This document shows positions 36,167 to 48,081 of a stretch of DNA of 64,000 nt, piece by piece. Position 1 is the first letter of the stretch. Each line of letters begins with the position of its first letter. Below the pieces are notes generated by a model. That model was not told the DNA's origin. It ran no database searches and was given only the letters and a program-made list of their open reading frames with translations. This DNA is from Amaranthus tricolor (lineage: Eukaryota; Streptophyta; Magnoliopsida; Caryophyllales; Amaranthaceae): positions 4,881,810 to 4,945,809 of the forward strand of contig NC_080056.1 in assembly GCF_026212465.1 (NCBI RefSeq), given 5' to 3'. Position numbers and translations under genes: made by a program.

Positions 36167-36906
36167 TACCGGATTCTTAGAGATGTTGAAACTGCTTTAT
36201 TATCACAATAGATTTCACATTCTTTTACTTGATGAAAACCAAGTTCATTCAGTAGTTTTCTAAGGCATAAGACTTTGGTTATCCATTGTACAATTCCTCC
36301 AAACTCCGCTTCAACACTTGACAAGGCTACAACTTTTTTCTTTTTCATGTTACTAAATTTCCTTCGACAAGAGTAAAATATCTGAAGGTAGATTTTCGTT
36401 CATCTCTATCTTCTACCCAATTTGCATCTGTATATGCTTAAAGTTGAAGATGATTATTTTCCCTAAACATGAGAAAACATTTTTAACATTGAACTAATAT
36501 AAAGATCAATCCTTTTATTAGCTGCTACAGATAATAGAACCCTAACAATATCAATTTTTGCAATGGGAGAGAATTTTGCAAATAATCGTACTTTATACCT
36601 CTCAATTTTTCCATCTACTTTACACTTAATTGTAAAAACTCATTTACATCCAATAACTTTCTTTCCTTGTGGTAGAATACATATTATCTAGGTTTTATTT
36701 TTTAAGAGCGTTGATTTCATCTTCCATTGCCTTTCTCCATTTTTTATTTAAAAGAGTTTTTCCAACACTATTAGGATTTTTCCCTACTAAGTCGGATTCC
36801 ATCGACCACATTTTAGGGACAACCATTGTCGTCTGGTCTTTGCAAGTTTCAATGGTCACCGACGCGATTTGAATTTCATTATTTTGAAAATGATTTAAAC
36901 TTCTTA

Positions 36907-38520
36907 TTGGCTTTTTACGGAAGGATTTATGCATCTACTAAAGGGACATATTCCATTAATATCCTAGTACATTTCTTACTCCTTTAGCTAATCTTTTCAC
37001 TGCCCTGGAAACAAAAGTGTCTGTCAGGTTCATTTCTTCTTAGTTAAGTTGGGCGGGTTCGACCAGAAATGCTATGTTTACACACAAGACTACCCACGCT
37101 CCCGCTTTCTTTCCTCTGCTCCATTGCTGAAACAAGGCCTCGCCCTTTAAATTTAAAGGGGCTATTCTCTATTCTTAGGGCGGGTAAAGCTACTGAGCTG
37201 TAAGAGTTGGACCGAAACCCTCCTTTCTTAGGTGAACATGACCATGAATATGGTTATATGTCCATTCGTTGGGTGATCCCTTGCTCTCACGTTCGAGTCT
37301 TTGCTCGTCGTTTAGGCCGGTGATTGAGATTTTTGCTCATTGCATTCACCTCCAGATTCTTCGCACCTGGATAGTTATCTGTCCATAGAAAAATTCTATA
37401 GATAGTCTCCACCTGTTTAAGAAGTTTCTTAAGGAGATCCAAGAACTGAGCCCATAAATGAAGCATTCTCCCAATAAGACTCTGAAGTAACTGAAGTCTA
37501 CCTGCGTATGAAAGACATCTAAGAGACCAATGGTGAACTTGTACTATAATTTTCTCCACCAGAGGCCTACACCGACTATAACTCAACTTCTTTGAAGAAA
37601 GTGGAACTCCGAGATATTTTAAAGGTAAATCCCCTTTATCTGAGTAATCTGCAAAATTGCATCCTGAACTTCCATAAAGAACATTATATGTCATAGCCCC
37701 TTGACTTTAGAGATATCTTGGCTTTTTACGGAAGGATTTATGCATCTACTAAAGGGACATATTCCATTAATATCCTAGTACATTTCTTACTCCTTTAGCT
37801 AATCTTTTCACTGCCCTGGAAACAAAAGTGTCTGTTAGGTTCATTTCTTCTTAGTTAAGTTGGGCGGGTTCGACCAAAAATGCTATGCTTACACACAAGA
37901 CTATCCACGCTCCCGCTTTCTTTCCTCTGCTCCATTGCTAAAACAAGGCCTCGCCCTTTTAAATTTAAAGGGGCTACTCTCTATTCTTAGGGCGGGTAAA
38001 GCTACTGAGTTGTAGGAGTTGGACCGAAACCCTCCTTTCTTAGGTGAACATGACCATGAAGATGGTTATATGTCCATTCGTTGGGTGATCCCTTGCTCTC
38101 ACTTTCGAGTCTTTGCTTGTCGTTTAGGCCGGTGATTGAGATTTCTGCTCATTGCAGTCACCTCCGGGGTTCTTCGCACCTGGATAGTTATCTGTCCACA
38201 GAAATATTCTATAGATAGTCTCCACCTGTTTAAGAAGCTTCATAAGGAGAAGAAAGAACTGAGCCCATAAATGAAGCATTCTCCCAATAAGACTCTGAAG
38301 TAATTGAAGTCTACTTGCGTATGAAAGACATCTAAGAGACCAATGGTGAACTCGTACTGTAATTTTCTCCACCAGAGGCCTACACCGACTATAACTCAAC
38401 TTCTTTGAAGAAAGTGGAACTCCGAGATATCTTAAAGGTAAATCCCCTTTAGTTATCTGAGTAATCTGCAAAATTGCATCTTGAACTTCCATTAAGAACT
38501 TTATATGTCATTGCCCCTTG
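36907..38520 (-). repeat. 811-bp tandem duplication with LINE RT-domain pieces and an organelle-like GC-rich block
   Basis: The unit beginning ttggctttttacggaagg at 36907 repeats at 37718 (offset about 811); copy B has it once. Each unit has, on the minus strand, a LINE ORF2 piece (37694-37360 and 38492-38160: YLGVPLSSKKLSYSRCRPL, LSYAGRLQLLQSLIGRM). Next to it is a GC-richer block (about 36990-37350 and 37800-38150, e.g. cacgctcccgctttctttcc) that reads unlike its surroundings and could be organelle-derived. That origin is only a guess. Confidence 0.6.
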
Positions 38521-40154
38521 TGAGAGCTTTCCTTCAATTGTTTTATGTACTGGATATCTTGACTTTAGAGATTCAAACTCAGAGTCATACCTTTTTGGTG
38601 GAATATTCCTTGTACTTCTGGGTGGTGATTGGTAGTTAGTGGAAACGTTAATTTCATCTATACCCGGTGTCATGGATATGGATATGTTTTCATTTTCATT
38701 CTCCCGGAAATTGTTGTTAGATTGATCAACAGTATTAATAGATGAACTTTTAGATTCATGAGCTTGCGGCTTTTCAGTAGTGTTAGCCTGTTAGGAGTAT
38801 AAGATACGAGTGGTAATAATTGAATTAAGATTGGTCGACTTTCTTGTTGAAAGGTAGTTTTGGTGACTTTGCATACTTGTGCTTTTGAGTCTTGGTCCAA
38901 AGACACTAGATTGACTAACCAAGATCGTTACTAATTTTCTCCCCTTAACATCGGAGTTGGTTGTAGAAGTAGGTTGACTTGACAAAATCACAGTCCATAG
39001 TGGTGTATAGACGATTTGTGGTAGGGTCAAGTCATCTATATCCTCTTTTATCTACTTTGTATCCAACAAACTCACATTTAACTATTCTAGGTTCAAGTTT
39101 GTTACGATGATTTTCGGGAAGATGTACATAGACTATACATCTATAATCTCTTGGTGGTAAGTTATGTAAGGTGGAACAGAAGATACGTATACTCGGTGTA
39201 TTCAGGGGTGTTTCATAGTTTAAAATTTTTGTGGGAAGGTTTTTTGTTAAATATTTTGTTGTGGTTATGGCCTCTAGCCAAAAATTAGATGGAACATTAG
39301 ACTTTAACATATAATAACTCTAGATATTGGTAGTAATATACAATTTTCCTTTCAACAGTCTTATTTTGTTAAGGGATATTAGGACAAGTTGTTGGTGTGT
39401 AACGCCATTTTTGTAAAATAAAAGGTTTCATAACAAATTGTTTCAACTTACTATTTTACCAAACACTAGCATCAAGTCGTATGATCACTTAGCCATCTAT
39501 TTGCTTCATAATAAGTTAAAATTACTCAATAATACATTTTACCAAACACTCCAGATGTATCTACTAACATGATAGTTTTTGGTTTGCCCAGAAGAAGCTG
39601 AGGAGGAACGCCTTAAGCATCATATACGTTTAACTTTTGAGATGAACCGCCTATTTAGCTTACTTGATTATGACGAGAATGACCACCTTACTACTAAGGA
39701 AGTAGAATTACTTGTATGTGCTTGCAAGCTCCCTGAAGATGAAACAAAGAGTATTTTACATAAAGTTGATTTAACTTGGGGTGGGAGAATCAATTTTCAA
39801 GATCTACTTGTCTTGTTAAAGCCCTTTACCCTTAACCCATTTAAGATCATTGAGAGCCCATCTGAACTCTTTAAGTTTCTGGATAGAAACGAAGATGGTT
39901 TCTTATCTGCATCGGATTTTAAGAGGTTTGCTTTGATCACTGGACATCAAGTTTCAGACGAAGACATTCAAGGATTGATGCTTAAACTTGATATAGAGGG
40001 CAATGGAGAAGTTGGCAGAGATCTTTTTTGTGGCGCCATGCAGGAATATGATTTGATGCCCAACAACTTGGAGCTGGATATGAACAAAATGTGAGTGTCG
40101 TGTTGAAGTGTCCATTGTTGTCTAAAATGACAAATTTCGGGTCAAAAACAAATA

Positions 40155-40415
40155 CTCCCTTCTATTTATTCAATGTGTCTCATTTTACTTTTTATTATTT
40201 TTTAGGTGATCAAATGAGACCACATGTGACAGAAAAAAAAATGACGTTTTTAAATTTTAATAGGGGTAAAGTGGGATTAGTATGTGTAAAGGTTTAAAAA
40301 GGTTAAATTTTGATAGGGTAAATTGGTAAAGTTAACATACCCAAAATAGAAATGAGACATTTAGGGTGACTTGACTAAATAAAAAAAATGAGACACTAAG
40401 GCGAATAGGAAGGAG
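40155..40415. mobile_element. Stowaway-like MITE in EF-hand intron 5 (copy A)
   Basis: Starts CTCCCTTCTATTTATTC after TA and ends GAATAGGAAGGAG before TA. The interior repeats 'gtctcatttt' and 'aaatgagacac' as inverted partners. About 261 bp. The copy-B equivalent is outside the window. Confidence 0.75.
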
Positions 40416-40925
40416 TATTTACATTTTGAACTTTTAACATTGGGTTAAAAATGATTTTATGATTAAATATTTTAACATTAAAATTAAATATTTTATGATT
40501 TTTGATGACATTATTATAAAAATTTAATTATATTTTGGGGAGAAAGTCATTAGTAAGTCATGTATATATAAATTAAATTGTTTTGCATGAGATAAAGAGA
40601 AGATAAACTTACTCTTATTGCTTTCAATTAAATTTAAGTCATGAACTATTTTTAAGCTTGTAAGTAATTTATCCTCAGCTTTTCTTTATATTTTGGTTGT
40701 CTAGATCTATTTTTTAAATTCCAACATTTTAATGTGTCAAATCAAAGTTATTGGGTTGACTTTTTTGTTTTGATTTTTGTGAGTTTTTTTGATGGATATG
40801 CTGATTTGATATCATATTTGTGTATTTCTAGGTCCATCTTAAACCATGATACTACAAAGGAAGTTGCAGATTATCAGACAGAAGAAATTGAATTTACAAG
40901 CTTTTGGGAATTGGATGCAAAGTAG

Positions 40926-41807
40926 ATGTTCATAATTATAATTCTACAGAGTCAAAGTGGATTTCATTCAGTTCTGAGGATGAAGACATATAACTTATAA
41001 GACTGATTCTCAATACTTCATCTTAAAAATATAATAACTAAAGTTTCGTTTATTATTGGTCTTTATTTTTCAATTTATTGTTTTTTGAAAAATAAAAACA
41101 AAATTAGAAATCAGAATAAGTGATTTTTACTTTTTAGTTAAATTTTAAAATTATCATTTTCCTAATAAATTTGACTAATATCGATTAAGTTTGAGAACGA
41201 GAAATTTAATGGCAAGATAAATTTCAGCATCTGAAAAGTCTAGATTAAGGCCATTTTTGCACAGAATGGTTTAAAAGAGTTCTAAAAATACTCGTAGTCT
41301 CGTAGAGTTGTTAAAAGTTAAAACTATTTGAGTCCTTTACATGACCAAAAGCTTCGCTAGTAAGCCATTAAGGAAAGACGCTACTATGCAGATGTTCGCG
41401 GGCGAATGCATCTATTCAAACTTGATGAACTTAATTCAATTATATTTGATCTTGAAAATCAAATGCCAAGATGGACAATGAGGATTAACCCGCGTTGTTA
41501 ATTGTCTCACTTCCTCCTTCATACAAACACTTAAAGAAAATGATGTATATGGTAATAATGAGATTGTCTTTTAAATATTGTTAAATTTCATTTACGTGCA
41601 AAAGAAAATTTTGACCTTAAAGTGCATTCTATTGATAATATTTTACTATTAAATATAAATGATAAAGCATAAGGTAAAACAATTACCAAAAATCAGATTA
41701 TCTTTAATGAACATAAATTAGATAAATAATACAAATATTTTATGAAGCAACACTATGTTTTCGAGTGCTTCAAACCAAAGAATGATCTAAAAAAAGAAAA
41801 AAAAAGG
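40926..41807. other. 3' flank of EF-hand gene A; no gene recognised
   Basis: The first part should be 3' UTR. The stretch about 41340-41510 has slightly higher GC (cgttcgcgggcgaatgc) but no ORF. Nothing else is supported. Confidence 0.4.
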
Positions 41808-41965
41808 AATCGCACAAAAGTAGGCGATTGAACCCCGGTTCAATCGCATGAAATTAGGCGACTGGACCCGGGTTGAATCGCCTAGTTTTGTGCGACTGAA
41901 CCCGGATCCAGTCGCCTAATTTCATGCGATTGAACCGGGGTTCAATCGCGTATTTTTATGCGATT
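41808..41965. repeat. 158-bp near-perfect palindrome built from four smaller palindromes
   Basis: Arms 41808-41881 and 41892-41965 pair around a 10-base loop; the inner 58 positions match at 55. Within the arms, four units of the type GCGATTGAACCCCGG..TCAATCGC (41824-41847, about 41858-41882, 41892-41915, 41926-41949) are each self-complementary, separated by alternating spacers (ATGAAATTA and CTAATTTCATG are reverse complements). The GC content contrasts with the AT-rich surroundings. It lies about 360 bp left of the A/B junction. Confidence 0.9.
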
Positions 41966-42843
41966 TTAATTTTTTTTTCACAAAAAAAATAAACGATTCA
42001 ATTTGAAATATTTACGTACCGCATCCGATTCATAATCGCTTTCGTCCGTCATATTAACCGATTACAAATAACAGCTTGTTTATGTGTTTTTTTAGAGAGA
42101 TAGTAACGTTTTTGAATTCGTACTTCATACGCGTCTGAGAATTCGATATATATAGACAAATCTTCCGGATTAAAGTGTTAATAATGTTATTAAGTATAAC
42201 TTACATTTTTTAATTAAGTTTTAAGTTCAGTGGCATTTTTGTAATTTTTAAAACTTTAGGGGCAAAATAGTAATTTCAAGGAGGGAGTGGCGAAAAAATA
42301 AAAGGGGTAGCGAAGTTTAATAACACCCAATTTAAATCCACTCCCCTAAATGATTTTCCCTGCAAAGTGGAAACTAAAGGGTGTAATGTAAGTTGTATTA
42401 CGAAAATTTTGAAAATCAAATCAAATCAAATTTAATTATTTGATTTAATTTGACTTTTTTACTAATTTTTCTATAATAATTTTAAATTTTAATTAATTAT
42501 GAATAATCTAAATTATTAGGTCACTTATTCAAGAATATTGTTGTGATTATAATGACCTATTTTTATAGGTAAATTTTATTTTTTCTTGTTTTAATATATT
42601 TTAATATTTAATTTTAGGTATATAGCATAACAGGTTATAAGTTGCCTTAGATCACTCCGGACAGATATTCTTAAAGTTAAAAATATTTCTGATTAATTAT
42701 AAATTAAAATTATTATATAAATTAAAATTATTAGATTATTCAAATACATTTTCCTAAAATATATATCTTTAATAACATAATACCTTACTAACCTCAACAA
42801 TTTATTTCTCCTTTTACATTAAAATTGTACTCCAATAATCACC

Positions 42844-42847
<4 letters not shown>

Positions 42848-42904
<57 letters not shown>
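42848..42904. repeat. (TA)n microsatellite, about 28 units
   Basis: An uninterrupted TA run of 57 bases. Copy A has only 'ctatatatgtg' at the same place (about 17134), so it expanded in B or shrank in A. Confidence 0.95.
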
Positions 42905-42906
<2 letters not shown>

Positions 42907-43262
42907 CTCCACTAACATACTTTCGCATGCCGTTATACATTTTATATTTGACTTTTTACGCAATTTAATGTGTTATTTTGATTATTTATATGTTGAACTA
43001 TACCCATTTGAAAATTATAAAAACTTAATATTATGAAAGTATATGATTGGACGATTCAAAAAATATTTCACTTCCTATATTTTTCTTTAACATATTAGCT
43101 GCAATATATAAAATAATCTTAAACGATAAATAGTGTCAAAAATCATTACGTAGCTGAGTATTTTTGAACGAAGGATTCACCACCAGATATGACCTTACAT
43201 TTATGGAACGATAAACGATGGTGGTAGAGGCGTGTTTTGGGCAGAACTGAAGACGACGAAAT

Positions 43263-43893
43263 TGAAGGAATATGTCCGTAGACATTTCCGACAATTACTA
43301 AATATAAATATATAGGATATTTATGAAGATAATAAAGTTAATTATTATTAGTAATTGTATTTACTTGCTAGAGAATAAATATAATTGGTGGGTCAATAAT
43401 AATTGGACCACGACTAATATAATTAATCCTATAAGGTCTTACAAAAGAATCAATTGAACGATAAATGACTCAGGCCCATTAGGAGTATGGGCTTGTGATC
43501 CAATTAGGTTAACAAAAGAACCAGTTTCTTTTGACCTAGGTCACTAGTATTATATATGGATATAATGTTGGTAGTGGAAAACGTGGGATGATGGGTGTGA
43601 GTATTAAAAGTATTTTATTTAAACTCTCACTCTCCATCATTCTCACAGAGATTGAAAAACCAGAAAAAGCAAGAGAAACAATCTCTTCCGTTCTAGCAGA
43701 CGTTGGTATTCAATTGATTCTGGTAGACTGAATAGAGGAGCAACGTTTGAGGCTCTCCAGATTATCTTACCGCGTTAATTCTTGTGGATTTCACGCTACA
43801 AAGTTTGTAATATAGACTAATCATATTTTTTTATGATCTTGAGATAGACTAATCCTGAAATTTCGCTTATTAGGCATCTATGGAAACCCAACA
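43263..43893 (+). mobile_element. Solo LTR, copy B only, TSD GAAAT
   Basis: A 631-bp element TGAAGGAATATG...GGAAACCCAACA (TG..CA ends) flanked by GAAAT at 43258-43262 and 43894-43898. Copy A has the empty site 'gacgacgaaatccctccc' at about 17506. A TATA-like 'tattatatatgg' near 43549 supports plus orientation. It split the presumed 5' UTR of the OEP7-like gene. Confidence 0.88.
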
Positions 43894-43922
43894 GAAATCC
43901 CTCCCAGTTTCAGTTGAACGTC

Positions 43923-44121
43923 ATGAGAGAGAGGACTAAGATGAACGTCATGAGATCAGGATTGGTTGTCTCTACGTATCGGCTTCAAACCCTTCTTAGA
44001 GAATGCTCAACGAACTATGGGTTTGGAATCGGAATCTCAATTAGAATTACAGCGCTCTAAATCTCAATCAAATCAACAATCTTCTCATTTTCCAGATTCA
44101 TCTTCTACTGTTCGCGATTAA
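43923..44121 (+). pseudogene. OEP7-like gene, copy B, membrane segment deleted
   Basis: Aligns with 17539-17790 but lacks 29 bp (tcggagcacttgc.. near 43970) that encode most of the hydrophobic helix. This shifts the frame. It has one fewer 27-bp N-terminal repeat unit than copy A and a 3-bp insertion in the tail. With the solo LTR just upstream the gene is very probably dead. Confidence 0.7.
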
Positions 44122-44508
44122 ATTTGAGTTTCTTTCCTTTTCAGGTACTTTTTCCATTTGAATTTGATTGTTGCGTTCCTGTTTTGTTGAATTGATTTTT
44201 TTGTCTAAAAGCTCTAATTCCTGAATAGTCTTGTAATTTTCGGATTTTTTTTTTTAAAATTGTTGTTTCTGAAAAAGAGATTTTGGTGATACTAAAGTAT
44301 AAAAACCAGTCTGAATTATTGATCCTTTGGATGTCATCCAGATCATTTAGATAATTGAGAAATAACTTTAGAGTCTAGATTTGTAATGTAGTATCAGAAT
44401 TGAGAGATATCAACTTGTCATAGCAATGAGTTGTTGAGGTTCACAATTCATGTATTTTACTATTTACCTTCTGTTTGCTTCAATTATACTTGCTGCTGTT
44501 AAATTGTA

Positions 44509-44746
44509 CTCCCTCCAGATTGCAACCAAAAAGTTTTGGGTAAAATTTAGTGGAAAGGGAATTGGGTCGGAAAATTAGACAAAAGAATACGCAATGATAT
44601 AAATGAGTGATTAAGATGGAGAGAGAACATAGTTTGTAAGTTAGAAAATAAAAGAAGGAAAGTTAGACCATTGCCAAAAAGGGAAAGGGTGCAAAGAGTG
44701 AGACCATTGTTGAGGTTTTATTGCAAATTAAAAGGGACGGAGGGAG
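44509..44746. mobile_element. Stowaway-type MITE (copy B)
   Basis: Orthologous to 18180-18425. The right end here, GGGACGGAGGGAG then TA, is closer to the usual Stowaway terminus than in copy A. Confidence 0.75.
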
Positions 44747-45249
44747 TAATCGCTAATGTTCAGATTTCCCAGGCTAGATGTAGGATACATTATGACTGTA
44801 ACTCTTCACAATTTTTGCTCTCACATTATCAGAAAGAATTATATATGCTGCAAACTACACTTCAAAAGCTCAGTTTTCATTATTCTGACCCATTATATAT
44901 GAAACGAAATAAAATTTCATATTGTAAGCCTGTGGTATAAGTATTTTGCTCTGAGCAGTTTTGATGGTTTAAATCCAATTATATCCTTTTATGAAAGTTT
45001 TCTGGTTTCAAATTAATGGTGTACGTCAATAACAATGACAACAAGAAGAAGAATATCAAAGCTTCAATCCCATCATGGTGGGTCAGCTGCATGTACCCAC
45101 TAATCTATCTCATGCCATTGCACAAAAATCCCGTTTCATCGAGACCTAGTTGCTCCTGTAAACCCATTTTGCTCATATCATTTCCTCCATCCTAGAATAC
45201 GAATCCAGTACCTCAATCCTTTATCCTACTGTTGTCTAGGCTACTAATT

Positions 45250-45625
45250 CTCAGGATCATCAACACCTCTCCTCTATTCAAATTTTAAACCAACTTCATG
45301 CTGCTCTTCATGATGCTATACTTGCTAACCTAGAGAAAGAGGTTACTTAATCTCTTTGAGCGGCTTAGGAGAATTGTTAATCCTTCATTAAAACAAAGGG
45401 AAAAGATATCTTGGATGTATTTGTGATGATAATACCAATGTGTTTTTTCAGAGCATTAAGAAGTGAAGGGCTAAGATTACATTAAAAAATTATTCACACC
45501 CACGAGAGTTGTCAGTAGCAGTAATGGTATCAAAGAAGCTATGTGTGACTTCTATGATAAGCTACTTTGTTCCACTATGTCTACAAGGAGGGCTATTAAT
45601 ATGGAGGTCCTTGGCTTGGGTCATA
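45250..45625 (+). mobile_element. LINE ORF2 fragment (copy B)
   Basis: Duplicate of 18930-19305, with the same stops plus small indels (for example 'cacgagagttgtcag' versus 'cacgagcgagttgttag'). Confidence 0.5.
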
Positions 45626-46377
45626 ACTCATACAACTCACCAGGAGCAGCAGACTGATATGACCTGAGGTGGTCACGAAATTGAACATATTTGAGAGTAC
45701 AAAAAAAGGATAGTAAAGAGTAAGCAAACGGATGAGTAATGACATAATGAGAAAATATATTACAAGCTTTTCGAGAGCCTTGCTCTTTCCCAAAATGTTA
45801 ACAACTCATTACAATCATTCTCCACCCTTTTTCCCCCACTCCCTTCACCATCCTTTTTCACCCGAAGAGTCAACACTTACTTTTTCATTATCCTTCATGG
45901 ATTTTACTGAATACCTCCACCGCTCTGTAGCAACAAGTATCTGCTATTTTTTTATATTTTTTGTCTTTCCTCTTCCTCTTTCATCTTTCCTTCTTATTTC
46001 TCCACTTTTGTGAGTTGCGGGATTTTGAAGATTATGGAATTGTTGTGGTCCACAACCACCACTGTAATTTACATTTTCACTTTGTTTTTTCCCTTTGCCT
46101 CCTTGGATTACTTGATTTCCACCAATAATTTCCCTCCCACTTCTTTTATTTCACCGTAGTTTCGAAACATAATGTTTGTGAGTTTTGTGTTTGGACAAGA
46201 AGCTTTGGGGTTGACAATTCTGGGTGGTTTCGAAAATTTTTGGGATGATTTTCTTTTGTGATATTGATTCTAGTAATTGGAATTTCTGGGATATGGGCTT
46301 AGTCGATTTGAGGTTGGTTTGAGTGGCTGTCCGTCTACTTAAATATTTTAACCATACAAATTTTTGGAGTCTTGTTA

Positions 46378-47238
46378 TTTGGGGGTTATGAGTCGAACTT
46401 TTTGAGTTAATTCTCACTATTTTCGATCGGGTCAGGTTTTGTCAAAATCCTAAATCTCTAGGAAAAAAAACAAAAATATATTTTGAAGTTCAAATAAACA
46501 ATCTACACGAGAAATATAATCCAAAGTACAAAGTCACAGTCCATAATAAAAAATTAGCAATGATTTCAAGTATCTCAAATAAAAAATGATCAACAATCTA
46601 AACCTTAATCTTTTTCTTCAAAAAAAAACCTTGATCTTTAATAATGTTTTTCAATGCCACCCATTTTTTCGAACCAAGTTTGCGGAGCTTGGTGGACAAC
46701 CCACTCATGAACAACTCTTGTTTAAACAACTAACTTATAATCAATACTTCTAATTGGTCAAACCGGCCACCGGTTCGAACGAACATTCATTCGCCAAAGA
46801 GACCATTTACCATTTTTGTTTGAGGCAAGGAGAACATCAAATTAGGATTGGGAAATTAAGATGGAATCACTATCATATCTTGCATACTGTTCCATAAATA
46901 AAATACAAAAGAATTTTAACATGTAGTTTTCTGGGTAAAAAAAAAACACAAGTTTTCAAATATTTTGCAATTTTTTCTAATATGATGGCAAATAAACATA
47001 CCTATTTATGATGAATTTGTAACCGTCAACTTTCTTCTAAAGTCCCCTTTTAGTCATTCCTACCTGTTTAGAACCCCTGATATGTTTTTATATATGTCAG
47101 TGGTTTGCAAGCACTTAGCAAAAATTAAGTAAGAAATTTCTTGGGTCTAGACTTAATTAAAACTTCACAAGATAAGTTGCTAAAACAAGGAGTATGCCAC
47201 ATAACTGCATAAGAGACTCACTAATTTTTGACTCACTA
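46378..47238. repeat. Older, diverged copy of CNL-B 3' flank, left behind beside a fresh copy
   Basis: Matches 20056-20790 of copy A with many substitutions and includes about 130 bp (46891-47020, ending gatgaatttg) that copy A has lost but the third LRR copy (33880) keeps in part. It breaks off at 'gcataagagactca' (47219). After a short filler with 'gactcactaat' the same flank begins again at 47239, this time matching copy A almost perfectly. The CNL 3' flank is thus present twice, about 862 bp apart. Confidence 0.8.
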
Positions 47239-48081
47239 ATTTGGGGGTTACGAGTCGAACTTTATAAGTTTTGACTCACTAATTTTTGATCGGATCAGGT
47301 TTTGTCAAAATCCTAAATCTAGAATTACTTCTAGGAAAAAAACAAAAATATATTTTTAAAGTTCAAATAAACAATCTACACGAGAAATATAATCCAAAGT
47401 ACAAAGTCACAGTCCATAATAAAAAATTAGCAATGATTTCAAGTATCTTAAATAAAAAATGATCAACAATCTAAACCTTAATCTTTTTCTTCAAAAAAAA
47501 AACCTTGATCTTTAATAATGTTTTCCAATGCCACCCATTTTTTCCAACCAAGTTTGCGGAGCTTGGTGGACAACCCACTCATGAACAACTCTTGTTTAAA
47601 CAACTAACTTTTAACCAATACTTCTAATTGGTCAAACCGGCCACCAGTTTGAACGAACATTCATTCGCCAAAGAGACCATTTACCATTTTTGTTTGAGGC
47701 AAGGAGAACATCAAATTAGGATTGGGAAATTAAGATGGAAACACTATCATATCCTGCATACTGTAACCATCAACTTTCTTCTAAAGTCCCATTTTAGTCA
47801 TTCCTACCTGTTTAGAACCCCTGATATGTTTTTATATATGTCAGTGGTTTGCAAGCACTTAGCAAAAATTAAGTAAGAAATTTCTTGGGTCTAGACTTAT
47901 TTAAAACTTCACAAGATAAGTTGCTAAAACAAGGAGTATGCCACATAACTGCATAAGAGACTCGTGTTCTACTCCCATCAGCATTTGAGAATCGAATATG
48001 ATATTAGTTAAAGCATGTACCACTTTTTTAGGGTAAATATACTGGGTTAGATTCTCGCTGTCCCCTCCGGCCCTTTACATC

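Larger units (their letters stand above)
33356..39350 (-). mobile_element. Copia (Ty1) retrotransposon relic, copy A, with nested pieces
   Basis: Read on the minus strand: integrase C-terminal part (39310-39032: NVPSNFWLEAI, KCEFVGYKVDKRGY), the integrase-RT linker (38673-38500: SRYPVHK), then foreign LINE material, then the start of RT (WRKAMEDEINALK, near 36700), RNase H (36348-36160: VVALSSVEAEFGGI, IYCDNKAV) and its end after another insertion (33800-33700), a polypurine tract (33619-33630) and a 3' LTR starting TGTTAGAA at 33618. The LTR's far end, perhaps near 33356, and the 5' LTR and gag are not found. Many stops. It sits in intron 4 of the EF-hand gene in antisense; also in copy B. 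Confidence 0.75.
32543..40925 (+). pseudogene. Multi-EF-hand gene, copy A, disabled
   Basis: Compared with copy B it lacks exons 1 and 2 (sequence jumps near 32195). Remaining exons: 32543-32871, 33031-33309, 39592-40090 and 40832-40925. Exon 3 has a 28-bp deletion after about 32658, which shifts the frame, a CAA-to-TAA change at 32805, and a donor changed from GT to AT at 32872. Exon 4 has lost 48 bp in frame, part of an EF-hand. Exons 5 and 6 look intact: LLDYDENDHLTTKEVELL, KFLDRNEDGFLSASDFKRF and KLDIEGNGEVGRDLF are EF-hand-like, and the frame ends FWELDAK-stop at 40925. Intron 4 holds a copia relic. Exon 6 gives the expected 3' end for copy B, which is cut by the window. Confidence 0.85.
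16627..42328. repeat. Tandem segmental duplication, copy A (about 25.7 kb)
   Basis: From 'aatttaaatccactcccct' at about 16627 onward, the sequence aligns with 42329 onward in the same order and orientation (OEP7-like gene, Stowaway, LINE fragment, CNL exons 3-2-1, EF-hand gene, copia relic). Coordinate offsets between copies step through about 26.3, 27.2, 26.35, 27.15, 24.9 and 24.05 kb, and each step is explained by a local insertion or deletion listed separately. Copy A ends where copy B begins, so this is a head-to-tail tandem duplication. Confidence 0.9.

Noticed and set aside
41824..41949. Regularly spaced palindromes considered as a CRISPR-like array
   Set aside because: Eukaryotic context, spacers are not unique (they are reverse complements of each other), and the whole forms one large inverted repeat.
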